The notes below the pieces were generated by a model. The model made no database searches and was not told the DNA's origin. It saw only the letters and a program-made list of their open reading frames with translations. A stretch of 64,000 nucleotides of DNA from Alterisphingorhabdus sp051668705 (GTDB lineage: Bacteria; Pseudomonadota; Alphaproteobacteria; Sphingomonadales; Sphingomonadaceae): contig NZ_CP196351.1 of assembly GCF_051668705.1 (NCBI RefSeq), positions 1,612,001 to 1,676,000 on the forward strand, in the 5' to 3' direction. Shown piece after piece: positions 33,461 through 41,896 of this stretch. The translations under genes and the position numbers were made by a program. The stretch's first letter is position 1, and every line of letters starts with the position of its first letter.

Positions 33461-34945
33461 TTAATAGCTCACCATCTTAATGCGCTGTCCCGCAGTTAAA
33501 CTGTCCGATGCAGACAGACCATTCAAAGTCCTGAAACGCTCTTCTTGCAGGCTGTCAAAGGCCATTTTCGCAGAAAGAGTGGCCACTGTGTCTCCTGATT
33601 GCACAGTCACAATCTTGACCTTGCGATTCTTTATGCCAACGGCCTCATTATCAGCCAACCGCCGCATGCTTCTAAACATTGACGTAAAATTGCCACTGCG
33701 GCCAGCTGCTGTCAAAGTAACAAAGTGCAATGCCCGGCTTGGTGAAAACTCATACGCAAACACTGTGATGTCACGGATGTCGCGCCCACTACCCACGCGC
33801 GCAGTGGAAAAGGCAGCTGGCAGACCGTTAATTGTTGTCCGGCTGATTTCACCAAATGCGATATTCTGCTCTTTCGACACTTCCGCAAAAATGGAGCGCA
33901 TATACGCTCCTAAATCATTATTATAAGTGCGTAGTGTCAATTGTGACTGACCACCTTGTCCGTTAATAGAAACCGCAGAACTGCCGTTACTGATGGAATA
34001 TCCTGATGGTGCGTCAAATACGAAATCTAACTCTGGGTGTATAAAGCGCGATCCCTGTACAACGCCTTGGGCGCTATCCTGACCGTAAGCCATATTATCC
34101 AACTGATTGAGAAAACGTGTCTTATTGCGCGTGCCGGTGCTGTCGCCAGCCTTTTTAGCAGCGCGCGAAACACGCTTTGCAGGATTAGGGTGTGTGCTGG
34201 CCCAAGTGGGTACTGATGATGTCTGTTTTCCGCTAGCCCGGGCATCAAGCGCATTTTGCAACGCCAGCGAATATAGCATTGACGAAACTGCGCGCGGGTC
34301 ATAGCCAGCGCTACGCAAATATTGCACACCCAGATCATCAGCTTCATATTCCTGCTTCCGGGAATATCGCAATGTCAGCAATTGGGAACCGGTCCCAAAA
34401 ACTTGCTGACCAAGGCGGCCAAAGCCTGAATTGCCAAGCAGCAATCCAGCACCGATCTGTCCGATCGCTCCGAACAAGCTGTTGCGCCTTGCTTTTTTCT
34501 GCCGTTTTTCAGAATGACGCGCAGCAACATGGCCGACTTCATGGCCCAAAACACCAGCCAATTCGGCTTCATCGTTCATCAACGCCATCAATTGTCGTGT
34601 GACATAAACATAGCCGCCAGGAATTGCGAACGCATTATTTACTGATGAGTCCAGCAAAGTTACGGTGAAATCCTCACGAGCATTTCCAAGGCCGGACTGA
34701 ACAGCAATATCCTTGCCAATTCTTTCAACATAGGCCGCTTGTGACCCAGTATATGGCCCGCCAAATTGCTGAAGCAATTGTGGATGGACCGCCTCTCCTT
34801 GAGCTTTTTCCTCATCGGATATGCTCCGCACTTCATCTTTTTGAAGCGGCAAAGCCGCCACAGGGGCCGTGGCTATTGACGACACGCACGTGATAACTGC
34901 ACTTGCCAAAAGTGTTGTGCGCAAAAACATTTTTCCCGAAACCAT
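33461..34945 (-). CDS. secreted M48-family metalloprotease with C-terminal LysM-like segment
   Basis: The product is about 494 residues from the ATG at 34945, which follows GGAAGG. It has a signal peptide (MVSGKMFLRTTLLASAVITCV..., cleavage near VAA). The zinc site is LGHEVGHVAARHS with the third ligand in QEYEADDLGVQYLRSAGYD. The middle region resembles the Pfam-type extension found in M48 proteases of alphaproteobacteria, and the last 60 residues (VTVQSGDTVATLSAKM ... LTAGQRIKMVSY) look like a LysM peptidoglycan-binding module. It is probably a periplasmic quality-control protease of the BepA kind. An in-frame ATG at 34999 is less likely. Confidence 0.9.
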   Translation of the reverse strand: MVSGKMFLRTTLLASAVITCVSSIATAPVAALPLQKDEVRSISDEEKAQGEAVHPQLLQQFGGPYTGSQAAYVERIGKDIAVQSGLGNAREDFTVTLLDSSVNNAFAIPGGYVYVTRQLMALMNDEAELAGVLGHEVGHVAARHSEKRQKKARRNSLFGAIGQIGAGLLLGNSGFGRLGQQVFGTGSQLLTLRYSRKQEYEADDLGVQYLRSAGYDPRAVSSMLYSLALQNALDARASGKQTSSVPTWASTHPNPAKRVSRAAKKAGDSTGTRNKTRFLNQLDNMAYGQDSAQGVVQGSRFIHPELDFVFDAPSGYSISNGSSAVSINGQGGQSQLTLRTYNNDLGAYMRSIFAEVSKEQNIAFGEISRTTINGLPAAFSTARVGSGRDIRDITVFAYEFSPSRALHFVTLTAAGRSGNFTSMFRSMRRLADNEAVGIKNRKVKIVTVQSGDTVATLSAKMAFDSLQEERFRTLNGLSASDSLTAGQRIKMVSY

Positions 34946-35073
34946 AAAACCTTCCAATCCTATAATGGTACAGAATATAGTGATTTTCGGCGTTCGCAAA
35001 CGTTGTTGTGTAAAATATTCTGCTCAGGCAATGACCACCTAGCATATGGCGGCCGCATGTTAGCGGCTTTGCA

Positions 35074-36024
35074 TTACAGTGATTGCCCGATGGTCAGGTA
35101 TTTTTGATAGCGTTTTTCCTGTAATTCTGCTGGTGTAAGCGCAAGCAAAACATCCAATTCTTCTGAAACAGCCTGTGACAGTTCCGCACATGTCATTGCA
35201 GGGTCACGATGCGCGCCGCCCTTTGGTTCTTTTACAATACGATCGATAACACCAAGCTGGATAAGGTGCTGTGCAGTGATCCGCATGGCTTCTGCTGCTT
35301 CATCAGCCTTTTCCGCAGTGCGCCACAAGATAGAAGCGCAGCCTTCTGGTGAGATAACCGAGTAAACGGCATGCTCTAACATCAACACGCGCTCTGCTGA
35401 TGCCAAGGCCACAGCCCCGCCGGAACCACCCTCACCCACAATACAGGCGATCATTGGTACGTTGAGCGTCAAGCAGCGCTCTGTTGCGCGGGCAATGGCT
35501 TCGGCCTGGCCACGTTCTTCCGCGTCAATTCCCGGAAAAGCGCCAGAAGTATCCACCAATGTTACAACAGGCAGGCCAAAGCGCTCGGCCAGATCCATTA
35601 AGCGTATCGCCTTTCGATACCCCTCTGGGCGACCCATGCCGAAATTATGCTTCAGCCGTGATTGTGTATCCCGGCCTTTCTCATGACCGATCACCATCAC
35701 TTTCAGACCATTCAACTTTGCAAAGCCGCCAATAATAGCTGCATCATCAGCAAAAGCCCGATCTCCGCTCAATGGCATAAAATCGGTAAACATCAGATCG
35801 ATATAGTCGCGAAAATGTGGGCGCTCTGGATGGCGAGCCACTTGCGTTTTCTGCCAAGGTGTTAAATTGGCATAGATCAGCCGTAACAGACGATCTGCCT
35901 TTGTCTGCAACTTCTCAATATCCGCCAAACTGTCCAGCGGATCATCTGTCGTTGTATCTTGCAATTGCGCAATTCGCGCATGCAAAGCAGCAACGGATTT
36001 TTCAAACTCTAAAAAACTTGTCAT
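35074..36024 (-). CDS. accA: acetyl-CoA carboxylase carboxyltransferase subunit alpha
   Basis: AccA with AccD transfers the carboxyl group from biotin to acetyl-CoA, giving malonyl-CoA for fatty-acid synthesis. The 316-residue product has the usual length. Signatures include HPERPHFRDYIDLMFTDFMPLSGDR, GRPEGYRKAIRLM, the crotonase-fold oxyanion region GEGGSGGAVALA and SPEGCASILWR. It lies 45 bases downstream of xerD on the same strand. Confidence 0.97.
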   Translation of the reverse strand: MTSFLEFEKSVAALHARIAQLQDTTTDDPLDSLADIEKLQTKADRLLRLIYANLTPWQKTQVARHPERPHFRDYIDLMFTDFMPLSGDRAFADDAAIIGGFAKLNGLKVMVIGHEKGRDTQSRLKHNFGMGRPEGYRKAIRLMDLAERFGLPVVTLVDTSGAFPGIDAEERGQAEAIARATERCLTLNVPMIACIVGEGGSGGAVALASAERVLMLEHAVYSVISPEGCASILWRTAEKADEAAEAMRITAQHLIQLGVIDRIVKEPKGGAHRDPAMTCAELSQAVSEELDVLLALTPAELQEKRYQKYLTIGQSL

Positions 36025-36069
36025 GAGCTATTTCCTGTTGGTCGCGCTTATCGGCTGCTTCACGCTGCG

Positions 36070-37047
36070 TCAATCTGTCTTATCAGCTTGACTCGCCACG
36101 CTGTCAGGCTGGCTCTGCCCAGATGAAGATTTATCAAATTTGGCCAAAGGGTGACGCGCATTAACCAGCTTCACTAGATGATCGGCGTCCACATGCGTAT
36201 AAATCTGTGTCGTCGTAATATCTGCATGCCCCAACATCATCTGCAAAGCACGCAAGTCTGCACCCCCTTGCAACAAATGGGTGGCAAAAGCATGGCGCAG
36301 CACATGCGGGCTCACCGCGTCAGGGTTTAAGCCTGCACGCAATGCCAAACCCTTGATCGACTGGAATAAACGAATGCGGCTAATATGTGCTTTGCGTGAG
36401 GGAAATAGCCATAAACTGTCTGACGGTCGGTAGTCTTGCCATCGGGCCAATGCAGACCGCGCGCGCCCGGATAGAGGCACCATACGCTGCTGACCACCTT
36501 TGCCGTTAATGATCAGAAATGGTCGATCTGGTGCATAGGCATTGGCTGACAAAGACACCAGTTCACTGGCGCGTAAACCCGAACCATATAATAGCTCAAC
36601 CATCACCAACAGCCGAATTGACGCAGGTTTTGCATTCTCTTCACTACAATCGGCCTCCAACACCGCAAAAAGCTTGGCTATCGCCGCATGGTCCAGCGTT
36701 TTTGGAAGAGATCTTCGTTGGCCAGGCCGTACCAATTGGGCAGATGGGTCGTCGCCTCGCATATTTTCATCGACACAATAGCGAAAAAACTGCCTAACTG
36801 CCGAAATCTTGCGCGCTACGCTGGACGGTGCGAGCGCGGACCATTTTTCCTGCAATGCACCCATATCTTCGGGTGTGCTAGCTGCTAATCGGCCTTTTAA
36901 AGCATGTGACGCTTGAAACAGGTCGCGGCGATAGGCAGCAAGACTATTGGCGGCTGCACCGCGTTCTACGGCCATCATAGCCAGAAAGCCTTCAATCGCT
37001 TCATCATCAGACAAAGCTTCGGAAGACCCTCCTGATCCAACCATCAT
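36070..37047 (-). CDS. xerD: tyrosine recombinase XerD
   Basis: XerD with XerC resolves chromosome dimers at dif in the FtsK-activated reaction. The product is about 325 residues. Catalytic residues are in place: Arg in GSGLRASELVSL, Lys in NGKGGQQRMVPL, His-x-x-Arg in HVLRHAFATHLLQGGADLRALQMMLGH, and the nucleophilic Tyr in TTQIYTHVD. Assignment as XerD rests on context upstream of accA and on a second recombinase (xerC) at 58 kb. The start is uncertain: ATGs at 37047 and 37044 lack a good ribosome-binding site, a TTG further in follows GGAGGG, and a TTG at 37086 overlaps the upstream gene. Confidence 0.9.
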   Translation of the reverse strand: MMVGSGGSSEALSDDEAIEGFLAMMAVERGAAANSLAAYRRDLFQASHALKGRLAASTPEDMGALQEKWSALAPSSVARKISAVRQFFRYCVDENMRGDDPSAQLVRPGQRRSLPKTLDHAAIAKLFAVLEADCSEENAKPASIRLLVMVELLYGSGLRASELVSLSANAYAPDRPFLIINGKGGQQRMVPLSGRARSALARWQDYRPSDSLWLFPSRKAHISRIRLFQSIKGLALRAGLNPDAVSPHVLRHAFATHLLQGGADLRALQMMLGHADITTTQIYTHVDADHLVKLVNARHPLAKFDKSSSGQSQPDSVASQADKTD

Positions 37048-37057
37048 GCTATGAACG

Positions 37058-38965
37058 TCATGCCCTGGCGACAGCCTCGGCGGCAATCATACGCGCCTCA
37101 TTGCCAAGACCGACTGCATTGAGTGCACGTACAATTTGGTAAAGATGGACAGGTGCCATTTGCGACCAATCTTCACCCTGCATTCCCGCAGCGGCCAGTA
37201 ATACAACCAAAGCAGCATTATTTTGGTCAACGGCTTGCTGCAAATGCTGTTGCCATTTGGTCGACTTTGACAAGGCAAAACCATATTCCTCGGCCAGTTC
37301 ATTAGCGACGCCATCCGGCATTCGATCAAGTGCCGAAAGGCCGGCAACCAGAAATGCAGCAGAGCGCTGACCATCACTGGCATCATTATCATAATATTCG
37401 CGAACATCTGCCTCACTGACCTGCTGGTCTTGAGAAGCGCGGCCAACTTGTAACAATGCCCAACCCTTTGAGCCCGTTGGCACAATATTACTCCAACGCT
37501 GCGCATTACGATCAAGGCCTGCAGAGAGCATCGAACCGATAAGCATATCCGCATCATTGGCAAATTCCTCAGAAACCGGAATCGTTGCGGCGGCCCGTGC
37601 AGTCAGTACCTGAGTGCCATAATTTTCCAATGGTGCAGTGTTGCTGTTCCACAATTGACGCATCGCTGCGACACGGCCCTGTATTTCGCGCAAAACATAA
37701 GCTTCACGCAGCAATGCCGTACGTGCACGCAGCGGATCATATAGGTCAGGCTGATCATAAGCTGCGCTGAACAAATCGACGATCGCGCTATTCGACAATC
37801 CGCCGACAGCAGCGGCCTTATAAGCTGCAGTGACGCGTCCATCCATGGTCACAGCCGGATTCAAAGCCCGCCACACATGAAATTTGCGTTCTGCATTATC
37901 GAAGAGATTTTCAGGCGGGTTAATCCCCGTTGCTGTCGACAATCCGAATCGCCAGCTTGTCAGTGTATCTACGCCGTCCCATTCGACTTTAACTGCACGG
38001 CGGCCATTGACCCCAGCGCCAACAACTTTCTCTGCCAACAGAAGATCGATATCCGACGCTATCTGATCATTTGAAGCACGGTCAATCTGCGCGGTCGCGG
38101 ATGACGAATTGCCGGACATTGCCGAGCAAATGGCAATGATAAGCTGCCACTCAGCCTCATCACTCTCTGCAGCTCCGCCAGATGCTATGGGACAAAAGGC
38201 TGTCAAATCACCGCTGGCCAATGCTGCTTCACGCGCCACTTCAAACAATTTGCCCGAATAGCGGGATGCATCGACTTCCTGCACCAAATGCTTGGCTAGC
38301 ACCCCTTCCCCCATATCCAGCAAAAGCCTTGACCGGGCTGCAACCCATTGGGTTTCCTGGCTATCGCGAGGGGATATGAAACTGCTCACCAAGGCGCGGC
38401 GAAGCAATATATGCCCCCAGCGCGAGACAATAGGTTCATCAATGCCATTGAGCAGACGCGTCAAAAACGCACCGTTCACATTAGCAAGGGAATCCGCAGG
38501 AAAACCAGACTGAGTAGCTCCAATAAGACCAACTTGCGCCAATGAGCGCTGAGCACGGCTCGGCAAACGCGATGGAGCCAAATCACTCGCCACCAAATCA
38601 TCGGCAATATCGGCAACAACATCATTGGGAACGGCCGGCGTATCCGGATTGCTTGGCGCTGCAGGCGCAACAGGACTTGCTTGCGGTGTATCGGGCTCGT
38701 CCGTTGGCACGGCATTTCCGGTTGATGGCTCTTGAGGAGCAGTATTTTCAGGTGCCGTCGGTTGCTCCACAGGCGCAGAAGGCTGCGGCGTGGGGTTAGC
38801 AGGTTGCTGAACGGGCGCAGCAGGCTGCTCAAATCCCGGCGGCAGAAGCGATTCCGGTTGATCTTGATCCTGTCCGTAACCAACACTTGCCAAACCAAGA
38901 GCAGAACAGCAAATGCCGCTCATAAGTGCGTAACGCAGGATCATGCGATTCTTATGCGACGCCAT
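37058..38965 (-). CDS. exported proline-rich protein of unknown function
   Basis: The 635-residue product has a signal peptide (cleavage near VGYG) and a Pro/Gln/Ala/Thr-rich linker across about residues 33-115. A largely alpha-helical, Ala/Leu-rich remainder of about 520 residues follows without a recognisable catalytic motif. The helical part has a repeat-like feel (for example LARTALLREAYVLREIQGR), compatible with a TPR-like scaffold, but no consensus is certain. Its ATG shares one base with the stop of a 45-residue membrane protein (TAATG), and it abuts xerD, so the three probably form one operon. Function unknown; an envelope role is inferred. Confidence 0.8.
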   Translation of the reverse strand: MASHKNRMILRYALMSGICCSALGLASVGYGQDQDQPESLLPPGFEQPAAPVQQPANPTPQPSAPVEQPTAPENTAPQEPSTGNAVPTDEPDTPQASPVAPAAPSNPDTPAVPNDVVADIADDLVASDLAPSRLPSRAQRSLAQVGLIGATQSGFPADSLANVNGAFLTRLLNGIDEPIVSRWGHILLRRALVSSFISPRDSQETQWVAARSRLLLDMGEGVLAKHLVQEVDASRYSGKLFEVAREAALASGDLTAFCPIASGGAAESDEAEWQLIIAICSAMSGNSSSATAQIDRASNDQIASDIDLLLAEKVVGAGVNGRRAVKVEWDGVDTLTSWRFGLSTATGINPPENLFDNAERKFHVWRALNPAVTMDGRVTAAYKAAAVGGLSNSAIVDLFSAAYDQPDLYDPLRARTALLREAYVLREIQGRVAAMRQLWNSNTAPLENYGTQVLTARAAATIPVSEEFANDADMLIGSMLSAGLDRNAQRWSNIVPTGSKGWALLQVGRASQDQQVSEADVREYYDNDASDGQRSAAFLVAGLSALDRMPDGVANELAEEYGFALSKSTKWQQHLQQAVDQNNAALVVLLAAAGMQGEDWSQMAPVHLYQIVRALNAVGLGNEARMIAAEAVARA

Positions 38966-39102
38966 TATTCTTCGGCTTCCTCAGTTCCAGGTTTTGCGAC
39001 CTCTGTCTCGGTGCGGCTCACAGTTTCCTCACCGCCTAGATAAAAGCCAACCCCGCCAAGAATCAGCAACAAAAGAACCAAGATGATAATTAAAAAACGC
39101 AT
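38965..39102 (-). CDS. 45-residue single-pass membrane protein
   Basis: MRFLIIILVLLLLILGGVGF is a strong membrane segment, followed by about 25 acidic, hydrophilic residues (YLGGEETVSRTETEVAKPGTEEAEE). The stop codon overlaps the start of the 635-residue exported protein as TAATG, indicating translational coupling and a real gene. It is divergent from aroK. Its orientation would leave the acidic tail in the periplasm or the cytoplasm; the sequence does not decide. Confidence 0.7.
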   Translation of the reverse strand: MRFLIIILVLLLLILGGVGFYLGGEETVSRTETEVAKPGTEEAEE

Positions 39103-39210
39103 ATATTTCGCTCAGATACCTAATTAACCGTTTTTGGGCAAACATTGCTGCATTTTGCCGCCTATATGAAAGCGATGCTTGCCTAACATCTTTCCCCGAT
39201 TATAGGCTAA

Positions 39211-39789
39211 GTGACGATGCAACAAGAACGAAAACCGGAATCTGACGACAAACTGTCAAAACTTAGCCACATGATCAACCGGCCAGTGGTTCTGGTCGGA
39301 CTTATGGGGTCTGGCAAAACAACAATCGGCCGGCGATTGGCAACACAATTGGGTCTGCCCTTTGCTGATGCTGACGAAGAGATTGAGAAAGCCGCAAATC
39401 GTTCAGTAAGTGAAATCTTTGAAGAATTTGGCGAAGAGCATTTTCGCGATGGAGAGCGCAGGGTTATTGCGCGACTTTGCGAAGAAAAACCCATGATTAT
39501 CGCCACTGGCGGCGGCGCTTTTATTAATGACGATACCCGTACGTTGATCAAAAAACGTGCAATTTCTATCTGGCTTGATTGCGATATTAGGATTCTGGCT
39601 GAGAGGGTTTCACGAAAAAATACACGTCCTTTATTGCGTGATAAAGACCCTGTTAAAGTTCTCACCCAATTGGCCGAGATACGCAACCCGATCTATGCCG
39701 AAGCAGATATTCGTGTTTCGAGTATGAATGGGCCGCATGGCGCGGCTGTAAAATCTATCATGGGAGCGCTCAACAAATGGCTAAAATAG
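39211..39789 (+). CDS. aroK: shikimate kinase
   Basis: AroK phosphorylates shikimate at the 3-hydroxyl in the chorismate pathway. The product is 192 residues from a GTG (an ATG two codons further in, at 39217, is equally possible). Walker A is GLMGSGKTT, then FADADEEIEK with the metal and shikimate aspartate, the ATGGGAF shikimate-binding loop and the R-x-PLL motif in NTRPLLRDKDP. The end overlaps aroB by 13 bases. Confidence 0.96.
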   Translation: MTMQQERKPESDDKLSKLSHMINRPVVLVGLMGSGKTTIGRRLATQLGLPFADADEEIEKAANRSVSEIFEEFGEEHFRDGERRVIARLCEEKPMIIATGGGAFINDDTRTLIKKRAISIWLDCDIRILAERVSRKNTRPLLRDKDPVKVLTQLAEIRNPIYAEADIRVSSMNGPHGAAVKSIMGALNKWLK

Positions 39790-40877
39790 ACCTGGAGCTA
39801 GATGGCCACAGCTATGCAATCCACATTGAAGCGAGGCTTTTTGAAGATATAGGACGCAGGTTAGCGCAATATGCGTCGCGCGGCGCTTTGCACATCATAA
39901 CTGACAAAGATGTCGGCGCAATTTACACGGACCATTTTACAGAACAGCTGTCCGTATATGGCATATCGGCCCACTTTTACGTTTTGCCCGTTGGCGAAGA
40001 CGCGAAAAGTTGGGGCGAGCTTGAAAAACTAACAGATTGGTTGATCGCCAATCAAGTGAATCGCAAGGACACTATCGTCGCTTTGGGCGGCGGTGTTGTT
40101 GGTGATATTACCGGCTTTGCCAGTGCAATTATAAAGCGCGGCTGTCAGTTCGTACAAATACCGACAACATTATTGGCACAGGTCGATAGTTCGGTTGGCG
40201 GTAAAACCGCAATTAACAGCAAAGCCGGTAAGAATCTTGTCGGTGCCTTCCACCAACCCGTTGCCGTTTATATTGATCCTGATGTTCTCAAAACCCTGCC
40301 AGAAAGGCATATGCGCGCCGGATATGCGGAAGTCGTAAAATATGGCCTGATTAACGATGAGCGCTTTTTTGATTGGTGCTATAAAAATAGCCCGCATATT
40401 CTGGCGCGCGATCCTGAAGCATTGGAATATGCCATTGCGCATAGCGTGAAGGCAAAGGCAGATATTGTAGCCCAAGATGAACGTGAAACGGCGAATGTGC
40501 GCGCTTTGCTCAATCTGGGTCATACATTTGCCCATGCTCTAGAAGCGGAAACGGGATATTCTGACAAGCTCTTCCATGGCGAAGCTGTCGCATTGGGCAT
40601 GATATTGGCGCATGACTTTTCCGCGCAGCTTGGGCTTTGCTCTAAGGATGATGCCAAGCGCGTTGCAGAGCATATTGCCGCATCCGGCCTACCTGCGAGT
40701 TTGGCTGGACTAGGTTTAACCAATAAAGGCGACATATTATTCGCCCATATGCAGCATGATAAGAAACGCGTTGGCGACGCTCTGCCCTTCATATTAAGCA
40801 GAGGAATAGGTCGCGCCTTTTTTGCCGATAATATTGCAGCAGAAAGCGCAAAGGCTTTTCTAAAAACCGCAAAATGA
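39777..40877 (+). CDS. aroB: 3-dehydroquinate synthase
   Basis: AroB cyclises DAHP to 3-dehydroquinate with NAD and a divalent metal. The 366-residue product shows the NAD-binding segment ALGGGVVGDITGFAS, the active-site block IPTTLLAQVDSSVGGKTAIN and the metal ligands in LNLGHTFAHALEAETGY and HGEAVALGM. It overlaps aroK, the standard aroKB arrangement, and converges on a NifU-like gene with a two-base gap. Confidence 0.98.
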   Translation: MAKIDLELDGHSYAIHIEARLFEDIGRRLAQYASRGALHIITDKDVGAIYTDHFTEQLSVYGISAHFYVLPVGEDAKSWGELEKLTDWLIANQVNRKDTIVALGGGVVGDITGFASAIIKRGCQFVQIPTTLLAQVDSSVGGKTAINSKAGKNLVGAFHQPVAVYIDPDVLKTLPERHMRAGYAEVVKYGLINDERFFDWCYKNSPHILARDPEALEYAIAHSVKAKADIVAQDERETANVRALLNLGHTFAHALEAETGYSDKLFHGEAVALGMILAHDFSAQLGLCSKDDAKRVAEHIAASGLPASLAGLGLTNKGDILFAHMQHDKKRVGDALPFILSRGIGRAFFADNIAAESAKAFLKTAK

Positions 40878-40879
40878 AA

Positions 40880-41317
40880 TTATACGCGGCTGTTTAGCAA
40901 GTTCAATATTGTCTTATAGGGCAGCATGATGGCGGCATGACGGGCACTATGGGGAGCAGCTGCGGCCAGCAGATGAAATTCCGGCCATTTTGCATAAATA
41001 CTATCTGCATCCATTGCATCTGCACCTGCCAATAAAGACGATAGAGCCTCTGACATCGCGTTAATATGTTGAGCAGACTGACCGATAATATAATGGGCCA
41101 TAATAGCCGCAGAGGCTTGCCCGAAAGCACAGGCTTTCACATCCATACCAAAGTGCGAAATAGTGCCCTGTCCCTCAGTTTCAATCGCTATAGTCACGGC
41201 ACTGCCGCACGGTTCTGCCCGCATGGTATCGCGCAGCAAGACATCGTCGTTGATAGGCCATTTATATAGCTCTGCAGACCAGCGCAGAAGCTCTCGGCTA
41301 TATAAGGTCGCGCTCAT
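40880..41317 (-). CDS. NifU/IscU-like iron-sulphur scaffold-family protein lacking the third cysteine
   Basis: The product is about 145 residues from the ATG at 41317 (an upstream in-frame start at 41353 is possible). It has an IscU/SufU-type fold signature: a first cysteine in MRAEPCGSAVTIAI and a second in VKACAFGQASAAIMAH. Where IscU proteins carry the third cluster ligand, this protein has APHSARHAAIMLPYKTI with no cysteine. It is the distal gene behind radA and cvpA. The family is often annotated as an iron-sulphur assembly scaffold; with two of three ligands it may be a variant with another role. Confidence 0.78.
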   Translation of the reverse strand: MSATLYSRELLRWSAELYKWPINDDVLLRDTMRAEPCGSAVTIAIETEGQGTISHFGMDVKACAFGQASAAIMAHYIIGQSAQHINAMSEALSSLLAGADAMDADSIYAKWPEFHLLAAAAPHSARHAAIMLPYKTILNLLNSRV

Positions 41318-41368
41318 ATCAACGCACCTGCCAATCCGCATATAGGGACGCACATAATATGAGAATCA

Positions 41369-41887
41369 TTACGCAGCTGCGTCTGCATCTGTTTCGCTGG
41401 CACGGCGCTCATCAATATATTCGACCAAGGCATTGCTGGACGCATTGAGCAAAGGATAGGTGCGCGCACTGGTTATCCATTCAGGCGTTTCACGCGTGGC
41501 ATATACAAATTGATAGACCAGATTGATGAGCAAGAAAGCCAGGGTTGCAATGATTAGACCTTTGACCATTCCGAAACCCATGCCCAGAACCCGATCAATG
41601 GGGCCCAATGCTGAATCGCGAACCCCTTTGCCGATTCGTCCGGCAATAAAGCGCAATAGCAGATAGGTAATGGCAAAGATCAAAGCGTAAGATAGCAAGG
41701 AAGCCGCACCGACGCCTGTCACATAAGGGGCGACATAGAGCGTAACATCATCATGCAGATAGCCGACAGCAAATGTTGCTCCGGCAAAAGCAAATAGAGA
41801 CAAGGCCTCTTGAACGAACCCACGGCCAAAACCGAGCACGCCCAGACCTCCAAGCAAAATCAAAATGGCAATATCAAATATGGTCAC
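41369..41887 (-). CDS. cvpA: CvpA family inner-membrane protein
   Basis: The 172-residue product has four predicted membrane segments, starting MTIFDIAILILLGGLGVLGFGRGFVQEALSLFAFAGA, which is the typical CvpA N-terminus. The conserved RIGKGVRDSALGPIDRVLGMGFGMVKG loop lies between the third and fourth segments. CvpA proteins were named for colicin V production and are now linked to envelope homeostasis; the exact role is not known. It lies nine bases after radA. Confidence 0.88.
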   Translation of the reverse strand: MTIFDIAILILLGGLGVLGFGRGFVQEALSLFAFAGATFAVGYLHDDVTLYVAPYVTGVGAASLLSYALIFAITYLLLRFIAGRIGKGVRDSALGPIDRVLGMGFGMVKGLIIATLAFLLINLVYQFVYATRETPEWITSARTYPLLNASSNALVEYIDERRASETDADAAA

Positions 41888-41896
41888 GCTAATGCG

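Noticed and set aside
36070..37047. Integrative element because of a tyrosine recombinase (also 58254-59156)
   Set aside because: Both recombinases look like XerC/XerD housekeeping proteins in conserved contexts, and neither is next to phage genes or direct repeats. The tRNA genes at 2.1 and 32.3 kb show no duplicated 3' ends.
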